Part shown: one piece after another, positions 24,223 through 38,960 of the stretch
How the letters are laid out: each line of letters begins with the position of its first letter
Numbering within the stretch: the stretch's first letter is position 1
Source of the DNA: Magicicada septendecula
Taxonomy: Eukaryota; Arthropoda; Insecta; Hemiptera; Cicadidae
Direction of reading: 5' to 3'
NCBI GenBank assembly: GCA_034769895.1
Contig: CM068367.1
Span: 711,164,196 to 711,228,195 of the forward strand
DNA: 64,000 nucleotides
Position numbers and translations under genes: made by a program
Notes under the pieces: model-generated
Told to the model about the DNA's origin: nothing
Database searches by the model: none
What the model saw: the letters and a program-made list of their open reading frames with translations, nothing else

Positions 24223-25907
24223 TTATTTACACTGTTTTTCAAAATACTCATAAAATGAATGTGTTTATTCATCATTGGACATTCTTCTCAAGGCTTCATG
24301 GAGCATTTTTTTAAATGCATCTTGGTCTAATTCATACAACAGTGTCTGTAACATTTTAGAAACCTTGTCTCGTGTTTCCTTTGTTTTGATTTTGTTATTT
24401 ACATTGGTTCTCCAAGCCTTTAAAACATGCCATGCACAATAAATACGGTTGTCTGAAGGTCCCATAGTTTTACACCATGTTGAATAGAACGTCTCTTCCA
24501 TATCAGACATAAATGTATGAGTTTTAATACATCCGAATGAAGTCTTTATTTTATTAAAAAAAATCGTAGAATGGTTTCATCCCCTCTGTTTGTAAACATG
24601 AAAGCAGCAGGAAATCCCTCCCTGGTTTCATCCATAGTTAGAAGTGTGTATAACTGAAAATTATAATTAATGAGACCATGCGTTCTGTCGATGCATACAA
24701 CATCATTACCATATTTATACAGAACAGTTCTTTGAGCTTTGGTCATAAATACCAACAGAAAATCGTTTTCTTTCAGCTGAGAAAACTTGTAAGTAATTAC
24801 ACCTTGTGGTTTACAAATCACTAATGCAGTGTCCTTTGATGTTTTAAGATGTTCAACCCAAGCCTCGATGCTTACAGGGTCAGATGGATGTTTTGTGGCT
24901 TCATCATTTAGATTAAAGCTTTTTTCAATATTTATAATATCTTTTTTGTTCATTAGGTGAATTCTTTATAGATCACAATTTGATATAGAACACCTTAGGT
25001 CTTTTTAAAATTTCCTCATGGGGTATTTTACTTGCTAAGTGAGTTGCAATTTGGTTTCTCTCTTTCTTCGTCAAGTGAATATGTTTTAACTCATTTTTAT
25101 GGCCAACATGTGTAGAAAGATATGACACATGCAAAGTATCATTTTTTAATTTTTTCACCTTGATCATTGCTGGATACAAGGCATGTATTTTACATGTGCC
25201 CATAATTTTTATGTGACGTTTGTTAACACCTCGTTTCCTGTAAAAACCACTTCTGTGGCATTGGTAAACAGATACATTTCCATTTGACTTTTGTTTAACA
25301 AAAGAAGTAGTTTTTTTTCAATTTCTTGTTTCCACACATTAAATTCATCGACAGAATCAAAACTGTGATGTTCAAACTTCATAAAAATGCCATGTACATT
25401 TTCAAAATTACTAAATATTCTCTTCATTATGTCACTTTGGTCTCCTTGTTATGAATTTACAAATAGGATATTTTCTTTCAACCAGAAGTGAAGGTTTTCC
25501 AATGTTATGATATTTTCTTGCATGCTTTATGAGGTTCTGTTTATGCTCGTATTTTGCACTACATAGAGTACACATGAAAGATCGTGCTAAGGATTCCTTG
25601 CCACTTTTATGTATTTTTAAACTTAAATATGTGACGTTTTAAACTACTCTGGTCAATTGTTGTATAAGTGCACATATCACATTTATAAATTTGTTTTGGC
25701 TCAGAAGAATGGGTTGATTTGATGTGTCGCTGCAAATTCTTTTTTTTGGGAATACTGTTTGTTACACAAAGTGTAAGTAAATTTAGTTGTTTCAATTTGC
25801 TCACCTTTGGCATTTCTTTTGTGAACAATTCTAATATGGTCTTTACAATAAGAACTCTTACTGAACTCTTTGCTGCAAAAATCACATTTTACAGCAGTAG
25901 TATTCAT
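24223..25907 (-). pseudogene. Array copy 6: MULE pseudogene
   Basis: Keeps an intact SDMEETFY...CAWHVLKAW segment (24265-24510) that ends in a Gln to stop change. Private subtype markers shared with copies 8 and 12: a Tyr to Cys change before KPQG, a Phe to Leu change before the terminal IK, and RPKVF instead of RHKVF after the core frameshift near 25003. Confidence 0.87.
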
Positions 25908-27002
25908 CTGAAAATAAACGTAGCATTGTTTTCATAGAATTTAAATTTAATAAACAAATTTCAGATAAAACAGTAACAACTAAACTTTATTTAACAATCA
26001 CAATTTATATTCCATATAAACTAACATGGCATATACATAGACCTATATGTTATACCGTATAAAGGCCTACTGCAAATTCTGATTTGTACTTTTCTTCTGT
26101 GCTCATTTTGTTTTCCTATTAATATCTCTAATAGTATTGTAAATGGAGAAAGTTTGTAAGTTTTCTTACTTTATGAGTTTGTAAGAGGCAAACTCAGAAA
26201 CTTTGCAACAGATTTGTACTACCTGAATTAGCTTATGTATCCAAACAGTTTTACTGTTTCTAGATGCCAGGCATTTAATTTACTTTTAAGTGACTAAGGG
26301 CTAACTCAAGCTGAATTAAAATATCAGTTTGTCTCTGTTGATTTTAATTTAAAACATAATTACTCAGAACAGTTTGTCAATTGTTTACTGGTTAATGAGT
26401 TATTCACAACTTGGATGAACATGTGTATCTTTGCTTGAAAGATCTTAGAATAGTGACAGTGTTTGACAAGAGTAATTGTGAAATGTGTATAATAGGGTAC
26501 CGGTACAATGCATAAATGATAGTAAATAGTACACTATAATAAGTAGTACTAGGAGCCTGGCAAAATATTTCTAAAATGCAACTTACACATATCCCGTTTC
26601 TTGCTTAAATGTCATGTGGGTGAGCGAGCGCACGCGCATACACACACACACACGGTACACTGTTCTGCCAGTTGTGAACAGCGGCATTTGCACAAATTTC
26701 ACTTGCAGACACTTAGATAAATAAGATAATTAATTTATTGTTGATGTGAGAGGGTACTTTTTATACCTGATGTGCTATGCTACATTTATCAAAGACACAT
26801 GGAAAAAGTAAAATTTACATTTTTACATGTAAAGTACTCAGACAGATTTAAAATTAATACCAGTTGTAATGACAGCTGAGTAAAATAAACAGTGCTTATA
26901 AAATTTTATTTACTTAACCTAACTCATTTCATATATTTCATTCGCTATATTTTTTAACTAGCTTACTAAAGTACATTTATCAAATTACATTGTGTACCCC
27001 CT

Positions 27003-27048
<46 letters not shown>

Positions 27049-27499
27049 AGCATGTATATAAACCTTAACTCTGATCTGACTTAACAAACATTTAAAGTTT
27101 TTATGAACAAACTACTGTATTCTAATAACTTTAAATTGTTTTGTTACTTTTAATTGCTTTCATGTTTTTTATTTTTATATTACATTTAATTTTTAATTCA
27201 CTATAATGTGAGACATATCAATATAAGCTTCGAGGTGACTGCGGCATTGCCATGTCGCTTCACTCCCCGCCCTCCCCGCCCTCCCCGCCCTCCCCGCCCT
27301 CCCCGCCATTGCCTACGCATAACCAAGTGTAACGTGCGAAAATGCTGGACGGCGAGGGGTGGGGAGTAGCTGTGACTATTGCGTAACCTCGAAGCTTACA
27401 ATGCTAAGTCTCATACTATAATTTTTACTATACTCCTAAGCCACTTACTAAATTACATTTATTATAGTGTGCGTGCGCGCGTATAAACTGTATTGTTCA
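25908..27499. repeat. Array spacer 7
   Basis: No gene. (CA)n tract interrupted by AAA at 27004-27049 (46 bp). Inverted-repeat arms at 27224-27235 and 27387-27398, with five CTCCCCGCC units between them. First spacer of the second subtype. Confidence 0.88.
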
Positions 27500-29183
27500 T
27501 TATTTACACTGTTTTTCAAAATACTCATAAAATGATTGTGTTTGTTCATCATTGGACATTCTTCTCAAGGCTTCATGGAGCATTTTTTTAAATGCATCTT
27601 GGTCTAATTCATACAACAGTGTCTGTAACATTTTAGAAACCTTGTCTCGTGTTTCCTTTGTTTTGATTTTGTTATTTACATTGGTTCTCCAAGCCTTTAA
27701 AACATGCCATGCACAAAAATACGGTTGTCTGAAGGTCCCATAGTTTTACACCTTGTTGAATAGAACGTCTCTTCCATATCAGACATAAATGTATGAGTTT
27801 TAATACATCCGAATGAAGTCTTTATTTTATAAAAAAGAATCGTAGAATGGTTTCATCCCCTCTGTTTGTAAACATGAAAGCAGCAGGAAATCCCTCCCTG
27901 GTTTCATCCATAGTTAGAAGTGTGTATAACTGAAAATTATAATTAATGAGACCATGCGTTCTGTCGATGCATACAACATCATTACCATATTTATACAGAA
28001 CAGTTCTTTGAGCTTTGGTCATAAATACCAACAGAAAATCGTTTTCTTTCAGCTGAGAAAACTTGTAAGTAATTACACCTTGTGGTTTATAAATCACTAA
28101 TGCAGTGTCCTTTGATGTTTTAAGATGTTCAACCCAAGCCTCGATGCTTACAGGGTCAGATGGATGTTTTGTGGCTTCATCATTTAGATTAAAGCTTTTT
28201 TCAATATTTATAATATCTTTTTTGTTCATTAGGTGAATTCTTTGTAGATCACAATTTGATATAGAACACCTTATGTCTTTTTAAAATTTCCTCATGGGGT
28301 ATTTTACTTGCTAAGTGAGTTGCAATTTGGTTTCTCTCTTTCTTCGTCAAGTGAATATGTTTTAACTCATTTTTATGGCCAACATGTGTAGAAAGATATG
28401 ACACATGCAAAGTATCATTTTTTAATTTTTTCACCTTGATCATTGCTGGATACAAGGCATGTATTTTACATGTGCCCATAATTTTTATGTGACGTTTGTT
28501 AACACCTCGTTTCCTGTAAAAACCACTTCTGTGGCATTGGTAAACAGATACATTTCCATTTGACTTTTGTTTAACAAAAGAAGTAGTTTTTTTTCAATTT
28601 CTTGTTTCCACACATTAAATTCATCGACAGAATCAAAACTGTGATGTTCAAACTTCATAAAAATGCCATGTACATTTTCAAAATGACTAAATATTCTCTT
28701 CATTATGTCACTTTGGTCTCCTTGTTATGAATTTACAAATAGGATATTTTCTTTCAACCAGAAGTGAAGGTTTTCCAATGTTATGATATTTTCTTGCATG
28801 CTTTATGAGGTTCTGTTTATGCTCGTATTTTGCACTACATTGAGTACACATGAAAGATCGTGCTAAGGATTTCTTGCCACTTTTATGTATTTTTAAACTT
28901 AAATATGTGACGTTTTAAACTACTCTGGTCAATTGTTGTATAAGTGCACATATCACATTTATAAATTTGTTTTGGCTCAGAAGAATGGGTTGATTTGATG
29001 TGTCGCTGCAAATTCTTTTTTTTGGGAATACTGTTTGTTACACAAAGTGTAAGTAAATTTAGTTGTTTCAATTTGCTCACCTTTGGCATTTCTTTTGTGA
29101 ACAATTCTAATATGGTCTTTACAATAAGAACTCTTACTGAACTCTTTGCTGCAAAAATCACATTTTACAGCAGTAGTATTCAT
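27500..29183 (-). pseudogene. Array copy 7: MULE pseudogene, chimeric
   Basis: The 3' end (27500 to about 27550, with TTTGTTCATC) matches the subtype of copies 9-11, whereas from the one-base deletion near 27714 onwards it matches copy 5, including the AAAAAAGAATCG variant. The switch between 27550 and 27714 marks the breakpoint of a tandem duplication. Core frameshift near 28279. Confidence 0.87.
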
Positions 29184-30278
29184 CTGAAAATAAACGTAGC
29201 ATTGTTTTCATAGAATTTAAATTTAATAAACAAATTTCAGATAAAACAGTAACAACTAAACTTTATTTAACAATCACAATTTATATTCCATATAAACTAA
29301 CATGGCATATACATAGACCTATATGTTATACCGTATAAAGGCCTACTGCAAATTCTGATTTGTACTTTTCTTCTGTGCTCATTTTGTTTTCCTATTAATA
29401 TCTCTAATAGTATTGTAAATGGAGAAAGTTTGTAAGTTTTCTTACTTTATGAGTTTGTAAGAGGCAAACTCAGAAACTTTGCAACAGATTTTTACTACCT
29501 GACTTAGCTTATGTATCCAAACAGTTTTACTGTTTCTAGATGCCAGGCATTTAATTTACTTTTAAGTGACTAAGGGCTAACTCAAGCTGAATTAATATAT
29601 CAGTTTGTCTCTGTTGATTTTAATTTAAAACATAATTACTCAGAACAGTTTGTCAATTGTTTACTGGTTAATGAGTTATTCACAACTTGGCTGGACATGT
29701 GTATCTTTGCTTGAAAGATCTTAGAATAGTGACAGTGTTTGACAAGAGTAATTGTGAAATGTGTATAATAGGGTACCGGTACAATGCATAAATGATAGTA
29801 AATAGTACACTATAATAAGTAGTACTAGGAGCCTGGCAAAATATTTCTAAAATGCAACTTACACATATCCCGTTTCTTGCTTAAATGTCATGTGGGTGAG
29901 CGAGCGCACGCGCATACACACACACACACGGTACACTGTTCTGCCAGTTGTGAACAGCGGCATTTGCACAAATTTCACTTGAAGACACTTAGATAAATAA
30001 GATAATTAATTTATTGTTGATGTGAGAGGGTACTTTTAATACCTGATGTGCTATGCTACATTTATCAAAGACACATGGAAAAAGTAAAATTTACATTTTT
30101 ACATGTAAAGTACTCAGACAGATTTAAAATTAATACCAGTTGTAATGACAGCTGAGTAAAATAAACAGTGCTTATAAAATTTTATTTACTTAACCTAACT
30201 CATTTCATATATTTCATTCGCTATATTTTTTAACTAGCTTACTAAAGTACATTTATCAAATTAAGTTGTGTACCCCCT

Positions 30279-30312
<34 letters not shown>

Positions 30313-30726
30313 CATGTATATAAACCTTAACTCTGATCTGACTTAACAAACATTTAAAGTTTTTATGAACAAACTACTGTATTCTAATAACTTTAAATTG
30401 TTTTGTTACTTTTAATTGCTTTCATGTTTTTTATTTTTATATTACATTTAATTTTTAATTCACTATAATGTGAGACATATCAATATAAGCTTCGAGGCGA
30501 CTGCGGTATTGCCTCGCTCCCTGCCCTCCCCGCCTTTGCCTACGCATAACCAAGTGTAACGTGCGACAACGCTGGATGGTGAGGGGTGGTGAATAGCTGT
30601 TACTATTGCGTAACCTCGAAGCTTACAATGCTAAGTCCCGTACTATAATTTTTACTATACTCCTAAGCCACTTACTAAATTACATTTATTATAGTGCGCG
30701 TGCGCGCGTATAAACTGTATTGTTCA
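29184..30726. repeat. Array spacer 8
   Basis: No gene. (CA)n tract at 30280-30311 (32 bp, the same length as spacer 6). Inverted-repeat arms at 30486-30497 and 30614-30625. Confidence 0.88.
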
Positions 30727-32411
30727 TTATTTACACTGTTTTTCAAAATACTCATAAAATGAATGTGTTTATTCATCATTGGACATTCTTCTCAAGGCTT
30801 CATGGAGCATTTTTTTAAATGCATCTTGGTCTAATTCATACAACAGTGTCTGTAACATTTTAGAAACCTTGTCTCGTGTTTCCTTTGTTTTGATTTTGTT
30901 ATTTACATTGGTTCTCCAAGCCTTTAAAACATGCCATGCACAATAAATACGGTTGTCTGAAGGTCCCATAGTTTTACACCATGTTGAATAGAACGTCTCT
31001 TCCATATCAGACATAAATGTATGAGTTTTAATACATCCGAATGAAGTCTTTATTTTATTAAAAAAAATCGTAGAATGGTTTCATCCCCTCTGTTTGTAAA
31101 CATGAAAGCAGCAGGAAATCCCTCCCTGGTTTCATCCATAGTTAGAAGTGTGTATAACTGAAAATTATAATTAATGAGACCATGCGTTCTGTCGATGCAT
31201 ACAACATCATTACCATATTTATACAGAACAGTTCTTTGAGCTTTGGTCATAAATACCAACAGAAAATCGTTTTCTTTCAGCTGAGAAAACTTGTAAGTAA
31301 TTACACCTTGTGGTTTACAAATCACTAATGCAGTGTCCTTTGATGTTTTAAGATGTTCAACCCAAGCCTCGATGCTTACAGGGTCAGATGGATGTTTTGT
31401 GGCTTCATCATTTAGATTAAAGCTTTTTTCAATATTTATAATATCTTTTTTGTTCATTAGGTGAATTCTTTATAGATCACAATTTGATATAGAACACCTT
31501 AGGTCTTTTTAAAATTTCCTCATGGGGTATTTTACTTGCTAAGTGAGTTGCAATTTGGTTTCTCTCTTTCTTCGTCAAGTGAATATGTTTTAACTCATTT
31601 TTATGGCCAACATGTGTAGAAAGATATGACACATGCAAAGTATCATTTTTTAATTTTTTCACCTTGATCATTGCTGGATACAAGGCATGTATTTTACATG
31701 TGCCCATAATTTTTATGTGACGTTTGTTAACACCTCGTTTCCTGTAAAAACCACTTCTGTGGCATTGGTAAACAGATACATTTCCATTTGACTTTTGTTT
31801 AACAAAAGAAGTAGTTTTTTTTCAATTTCTTGTTTCCACACATTAAATTCATCGACAGAATCAAAACTGTGATGTTCAAACTTCATAAAAATGCCATGTA
31901 CATTTTCAAAATTACTAAATATTCTCTTCATTATGTCACTTTGGTCTCCTTGTTATGAATTTACAAATAGGATATTTTCTTTCAACCAGAAGTGAAGGTT
32001 TTCCAATGTTATGATATTTTCTTGCATGCTTTATGAGGTTCTGTTTATGCTCGTATTTTGCACTACATAGAGTACACATGAAAGATCGTGCTAAGGATTC
32101 CTTGCCACTTTTATGTATTTTTAAACTTAAATATGTGACGTTTTAAACTACTCTGGTCAATTGTTGTATAAGTGCACATATCACATTTATAAATTTGTTT
32201 TGGCTCAGAAGAATGGGTTGATTTGATGTGTCGCTGCAAATTCTTTTTTTTGGGAATACTGTTTGTTACACAAAGTGTAAGTAAATTTAGTTGTTTCAAT
32301 TTGCTCACCTTTGGCATTTCTTTTGTGAACAATTCTAATATGGTCTTTACAATAAGAACTCTTACTGAACTCTTTGCTGCAAAAATCACATTTTACAGCA
32401 GTAGTATTCAT
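30727..32411 (-). pseudogene. Array copy 8: MULE pseudogene
   Basis: Indistinguishable from copy 6 in every variant I compared (Tyr to Cys, Phe to Leu, RPKVF, Gln to stop), and the gene plus next spacer has the same length in both, 3,277 bp. Confidence 0.87.
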
Positions 32412-33506
32412 CTGAAAATAAACGTAGCATTGTTTTCATAGAATTTAAATTTAATAAACAAATTTCAGATAAAACAGTAACAACTAAACTTTATTTAACA
32501 ATCACAATTTATATTCCATATAAACTAACATGGCATATACATAGACCTATATGTTATACCGTATAAAGGCCTACTGCAAATTCTGATTTGTACTTTTCTT
32601 CTGTGCTCATTTTGTTTTCCTATTAATATCTCTAATAGTATTGTAAATGGAGAAAGTTTGTAAGTTTTCTTACTTTATGAGTTTGTAAGAGGCAAACTCA
32701 GAAACTTTGCAACAGATTTGTACTACCTGAATTAGCTTATGTATCCAAACAGTTTTACTGTTTCTAGATGCCAGGCATTTAATTTACTTTTAAGTGACTA
32801 AGGGCTAACTCAAGCTGAATTAAAATATCAGTTTGTCTCTGTTGATTTTAATTTAAAACATAATTACTCAGAACAGTTTGTCAATTGTTTACTGGTTAAT
32901 GAGTTATTCACAACTTGGATGAACATGTGTATCTTTGCTTGAAAGATCTTAGAATAGTGACAGTGTTTGACAAGAGTAATTGTGAAATGTGTATAATAGG
33001 GTACCGGTACAATGCATAAATGATAGTAAATAGTACACTATAATAAGTAGTACTAGGAGCCTGGCAAAATATTTCTAAAATGCAACTTACACATATCCCG
33101 TTTCTTGCTTAAATGTCATGTGGGTGAGCGAGCGCACGCGCATACACACACACACACGGTACACTGTTCTGCCAGTTGTGAACAGCGGCATTTGCACAAA
33201 TTTCACTTGCAGACACTTAGATAAATAAGATAATTAATTTATTGTTGATGTGAGAGGGTACTTTTTATACCTGATGTGCTATGCTACATTTATCAAAGAC
33301 ACATGGAAAAAGTAAAATTTACATTTTTACATGTAAAGTACTCAGACAGATTTAAAATTAATACCAGTTGTAATGACAGCTGAGTAAAATAAACAGTGCT
33401 TATAAAATTTTATTTACTTAACCTAACTCATTTCATATATTTCATTCGCTATATTTTTTAACTAGCTTACTAAAGTACATTTATCAAATTACATTGTGTA
33501 CCCCCT

Positions 33507-33552
<46 letters not shown>

Positions 33553-34003
33553 AGCATGTATATAAACCTTAACTCTGATCTGACTTAACAAACATTTAAA
33601 GTTTTTATGAACAAACTACTGTATTCTAATAACTTTAAATTGTTTTGTTACTTTTAATTGCTTTCATGTTTTTTATTTTTATATTACATTTAATTTTTAA
33701 TTCACTATAATGTGAGACATATCAATATAAGCTTCGAGGTGACTGCGGCATTGCCATGTCGCTTCACTCCCCGCCCTCCCCGCCCTCCCCGCCCTCCCCG
33801 CCCTCCCCGCCATTGCCTACGCATAACCAAGTGTAACGTGCGAAAATGCTGGACGGCGAGGGGTGGGGAGTAGCTGTGACTATTGCGTAACCTCGAAGCT
33901 TACAATGCTAAGTCTCATACTATAATTTTTACTATACTCCTAAGCCACTTACTAAATTACATTTATTATAGTGTGCGTGCGCGCGTATAAACTGTATTGT
34001 TCA
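32412..34003. repeat. Array spacer 9
   Basis: No gene. (CA)n tract with the AAA interruption at 33508-33553 (46 bp, as in spacer 7). Inverted-repeat arms at 33728-33739 and 33891-33902 with five CTCCCCGCC units. Confidence 0.88.
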
Positions 34004-35687
34004 TTATTTACACTGTTTTTCAAAATACTCATAAAATGATTGTGTTTGTTCATCATTGGACATTCTTCTCAAGGCTTCATGGAGCATTTTTTTAAATGCA
34101 TCTTGGTCTAATTCATACAACAGTGTCTGTAAAATTTTAGAAACCTTGTCTCGTGTTTCCTTTGTTTTGATTTTGTTATTTACATTGGTTCTTCAAGCCT
34201 TTAAAAGATGCCATGCACAATAAATACGGTTGTCTGAAGGTCCCATAGCTTTACACCATGTTGAATAGAACGTCTCTTCCATATCAGACATAAATGTATG
34301 AGTTTTAATACATCCGAATGAAGTCTTTATTTTATAAAAAAAAATCGTAGAATGGTTTCATCCCCTCTGTTTGTAAACATGAAAGCAGCAGGAAATCCCT
34401 CCCTGGTTTCATCCATAGTTAGAAGTGTGTATAACTGAAAATTATAATTAATGAGACCATGCGTTCTGTCGATGCATACAACATCATTACCATATTTATA
34501 CAGAACAGTTCTTTGAGCTTTGGTCATAAATACCAACAGAAAATCGTTTTCTTTCAGCTGAGAAAACTTGTAAGTAATTACACCTTGTGGTTTATAAATC
34601 ACTAATGCAGTGTCCTTTGATGTTTTAAGATGTTCAACCCAAGCCTCGATGCTTACAGGGTCAGATGGATGTTTTGTGGCTTCATCATTTAGATTAAAGC
34701 TTTTTTCAATATTTATAATATCTTTTTTGTTCATTAGGTGAATTCTTTGTAGATCACAATTTGATATAGAACACCTTATGTCTTTTTAAAATTTCCTCAT
34801 GGGGTATTTTACTTGCTAAGTGAGTTGCAATTTGGTTTCTCTCTTTCTTCGTCAAGTGAATATGTTTTAACTCATTTTTATGGCCAACATGTGTAGAAAG
34901 ATATGACACATGCAAAGTATCATTTTTTAATTTTTTCACCTTGATCATTGCTGGATACAAGGCATGTATTTTACATGTGCCCATAATTTTTATGTGACGT
35001 TTGTTAACACCTCGTTTCCTGTAAAAACCACTTCTGTGGCATTGGTAAACAGATACATTTCCATTTGACTTTTGTTTAACAAAAGAAGTAGTTTTTTTTA
35101 ATTTCTTGTTTCCACGCATTAAATTCATCAACAGAATCAAAACTGTGATGTTCAAACTTCATAAAAATGCCATGTACATTTTCAAAATGACTAAATATTC
35201 TCTTCATTATGTCACTTTGGTCTCCTTGTTATGAATTTACAAATAGGATATTTTCTTTCAACCAGAAGTGAAGGTTTTCCAATGTTATGATATTTTCTTG
35301 CATGCTTTATGAGGTTCTGTTTATGCTCGTATTTTGCACTACATAGAGTACACATGAAAGATCGTGCTAAGGATTTCTTGCCACTTTTATGTATTTTTAA
35401 ACTTAAATATGTGACGTTTTAAACTACTCTGGTCAATTGTTGTATAAGTGCACATATCACATTTATAAATTTGTTTTGGCTCAGAAGAATGGGTTGATTT
35501 GATGTGTCGCTGCAAATTCTTTTTTTTGGGAATACTGTTTGTTACACAAAGTGTAAGTAAATTTAGTTGTTTCAATTTGCTCACCTTTGGCATTTCTTTT
35601 GTGAACAATTCTAATATGGTCTTTACAATAAGAACTCTTACTGAACTCTTTGCTGCAAAAATCACATTTTACAGCAGTAGTATTCAT
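34004..35687 (-). pseudogene. Array copy 9: MULE pseudogene
   Basis: Trp of CAWHVLKAW is a TGA stop at about 34193, and the His codon before it is also changed. Core frameshift near 34784. The N-terminal frame 34754-35155 is open. Two bases are missing just upstream of the first finger (AAAAAACG instead of AAATAAACG), which alters the putative splice acceptor and opens a frame to 35714. Confidence 0.87.
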
Positions 35688-36781
35688 CTGAAAAAAACGT
35701 AGCATTGTTTTCATAGAATTTAAATTTAATAAACAAATTTCAGATAAAACGGTAACAACTAAACTTTATTTAACAATCACAATTTATATTCCATATAAAC
35801 TATCATGGCATATACATAGACCTATATGTTATACCGTATAAAGGCCTACTGCAAATTCTGATTTGTACTTTTCTTCTGTGCTCATTTTGTTTTCCTATTA
35901 ATATCTCTTATAGTATTGTAAATGGAGAAAGTTTGTAAGTTTTCTTACTTTATGAGTTTGTAAGAGGCAAACTCAGAAACTTTGCAACAGATTTGTACTA
36001 CCTGAATTAGCTTATGTATCCAAACAGTTTTACTGTTTCTAGATGCCAGGCATTTAATTTACTTTTAAGTGACTAAGGGCTAACTCAAGCTGAATTAAAA
36101 TATCAGTTTGTCTCTGTTGATTTTAATTTAAAACATAATTACTCAGAACAGTTTGTCAATTGTTTACTGGTTAATGAGTTATTCACAACTTGGATGAACA
36201 TGTGTATCTTTGCTTGAAAGATCTTAGAATAGTGACAGTGTTTGACAAGAGTAATTGTGAAATGTGTATAATAGGGTACCGGTACAATGCATAAATGATA
36301 GTAAATAGTACACTATAATAAGTAGTACTAGGAGCCTGGCAAAATATTTCTAAAATGCAACTTACACATATCCCGTTTCTTGCTTAAATGTCATGTGGGT
36401 GAGCGAGCGCACGCGCATACACACACACACACGGTACACTGTTCTGCCAGTTGTGAACAGCGGCATTTGCACAAATTTCACTTGCAGACACTTAGATAAA
36501 TAAGATAATTAATTTATTGTTGATGTGAGAGGGTACTTTTTATACCTGATGTGCTATGCTACATTTATCAAAGACACATGGAAAAAGTAAAATTTACATT
36601 TTTACATGTAAAGTACTCAGACAGATTTAAAATTAATACCAGTTGTAATGACAGCTGAGTAAAATAAACAGTGCTTATAAAATTTTATTTACTTAACCTA
36701 ACTCATTTCATATATTTCATTCGCTATATTTTTTAACTAGCTTACTAAAGTACATTTATCAAATTACATTGTGTACCCCCT

Positions 36782-36825
<44 letters not shown>

Positions 36826-37276
36826 AGCATGTATATAAACCTTAACTCTGATCTGACTTAACAAACATTTAAAGTTTTTATGAACAAACTACTGTATTCT
36901 AATAACTTTAAATTGTTTTGTTACTTTTAATTGCTTTCATGTTTTTTATTTTTATATTACATTTAATTTTTAATTCACTATAATGTGAGACATATCAATA
37001 TAAGCTTCGAGGTGACTGCGGCATTGCCATGTCGCTTCACTCCCCGCCCTCCCCGCCCTCCCCGCCCTCCCCGCCCTCCCCGCCATTGCCTACGCATAAC
37101 CAAGTGTAACGTGCGAAAATGCTGGACGGCGAGGGGTGGGGAGTAGCTGTGACTATTGCGTAACCTCGAAGCTTACAATGCTAAGTCTCATACTATAATT
37201 TTTACTATACTCCTAAGCCACTTACTAAATTACATTTATTATAGTGTGCGTGCGCGCGTATAAACTGTATTGTTCA
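35688..37276. repeat. Array spacer 10
   Basis: No gene. (CA)n tract at 36783-36826 (44 bp, interrupted). Inverted-repeat arms at 37001-37012 and 37164-37175 with five CTCCCCGCC units. Confidence 0.88.
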
Positions 37277-38960
37277 TTATTTACACTGTTTTTCAAAATA
37301 CTCATAAAATGATTGTGTTTGTTCATCATTGGACATTCTTCTCAAGGCTTCATGGAGCATTTTTTTAAATGCATCTTGGTCTAATTCATACAACAGTGTC
37401 TGTAAAATTTTAGAAACCTTGTCTCGTGTTTCCTTTGTTTTGATTTTGTTATTTACATTGGTTCTTCAAGCCTTTAAAAGATGCCATGCACAATAAATAC
37501 GGTTGTCTGAAGGTCCCATAGCTTTACACCATGTTGAATAGAACGTCTCTTCCATATCAGACATAAATGTATGAGTTTTAATACATCCGAATGAAGTCTT
37601 TATTTTATAAAAAAAAATCGTAGAATGGTTTCATCCCCTCTGTTTGTAAACATGAAAGCAGCAGGAAATCCCTCCCTGGTTTCATCCATAGTTAGAAGTG
37701 TGTATAACTGAAAATTATAATTAATGAGACCATGCGTTCTGTCGATGCATACAACATCATTACCATATTTATACAGAACAGTTCTTTGAGCTTTGGTCAT
37801 AAATACCAACAGAAAATCGTTTTCTTTCAGCTGAGAAAACTTGTAAGTAATTACACCTTGTGGTTTATAAATCACTAATGCAGTGTCCTTTGATGTTTTA
37901 AGATGTTCAACCCAAGCCTCGATGCTTACAGGGTCAGATGGATGTTTTGTGGCTTCATCATTTAGATTAAAGCTTTTTTCAATATTTATAATATCTTTTT
38001 TGTTCATTAGGTGAATTCTTTGTAGATCACAATTTGATATAGAACACCTTATGTCTTTTTAAAATTTCCTCATGGGGTATTTTACTTGCTAAGTGAGTTG
38101 CAATTTGGTTTCTCTCTTTCTTCGTCAAGTGAATATGTTTTAACTCATTTTTATGGCCAACATGTGTAGAAAGATATGACACATGCAAAGTATCATTTTT
38201 TAATTTTTTCACCTTGATCATTGCTGGATACAAGGCATGTATTTTACATGTGCCCATAATTTTTATGTGACGTTTGTTAACACCTCGTTTCCTGTAAAAA
38301 CCACTTCTGTGGCATTGGTAAACAGATACATTTCCATTTGACTTTTGTTTAACAAAAGAAGTAGTTTTTTTTAATTTCTTGTTTCCACGCATTAAATTCA
38401 TCAACAGAATCAAAACTGTGATGTTCAAACTTCATAAAAATGCCATGTACATTTTCAAAATGACTAAATATTCTCTTCATTATGTCACTTTGGTCTCCTT
38501 GTTATGAATTTACAAATAGGATATTTTCTTTCAACCAGAAGTGAAGGTTTTCCAATGTTATGATATTTTCTTGCATGCTTTATGAGGTTCTGTTTATGCT
38601 CGTATTTTGCACTACATAGAGTACACATGAAAGATCGTGCTAAGGATTTCTTGCCACTTTTATGTATTTTTAAACTTAAATATGTGACGTTTTAAACTAC
38701 TCTGGTCAATTGTTGTATAAGTGCACATATCACATTTATAAATTTGTTTTGGCTCAGAAGAATGGGTTGATTTGATGTGTCGCTGCAAATTCTTTTTTTT
38801 GGGAATACTGTTTGTTACACAAAGTGTAAGTAAATTTAGTTGTTTCAATTTGCTCACCTTTGGCATTTCTTTTGTGAACAATTCTAATATGGTCTTTACA
38901 ATAAGAACTCTTACTGAACTCTTTGCTGCAAAAATCACATTTTACAGCAGTAGTATTCAT
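37277..38960 (-). pseudogene. Array copy 10: MULE pseudogene
   Basis: Same variants as copy 9 at every position compared; the 3,273-bp step between them fits a single-unit tandem duplication. Core frameshift near 38057; Trp to stop near 37466. Confidence 0.87.
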
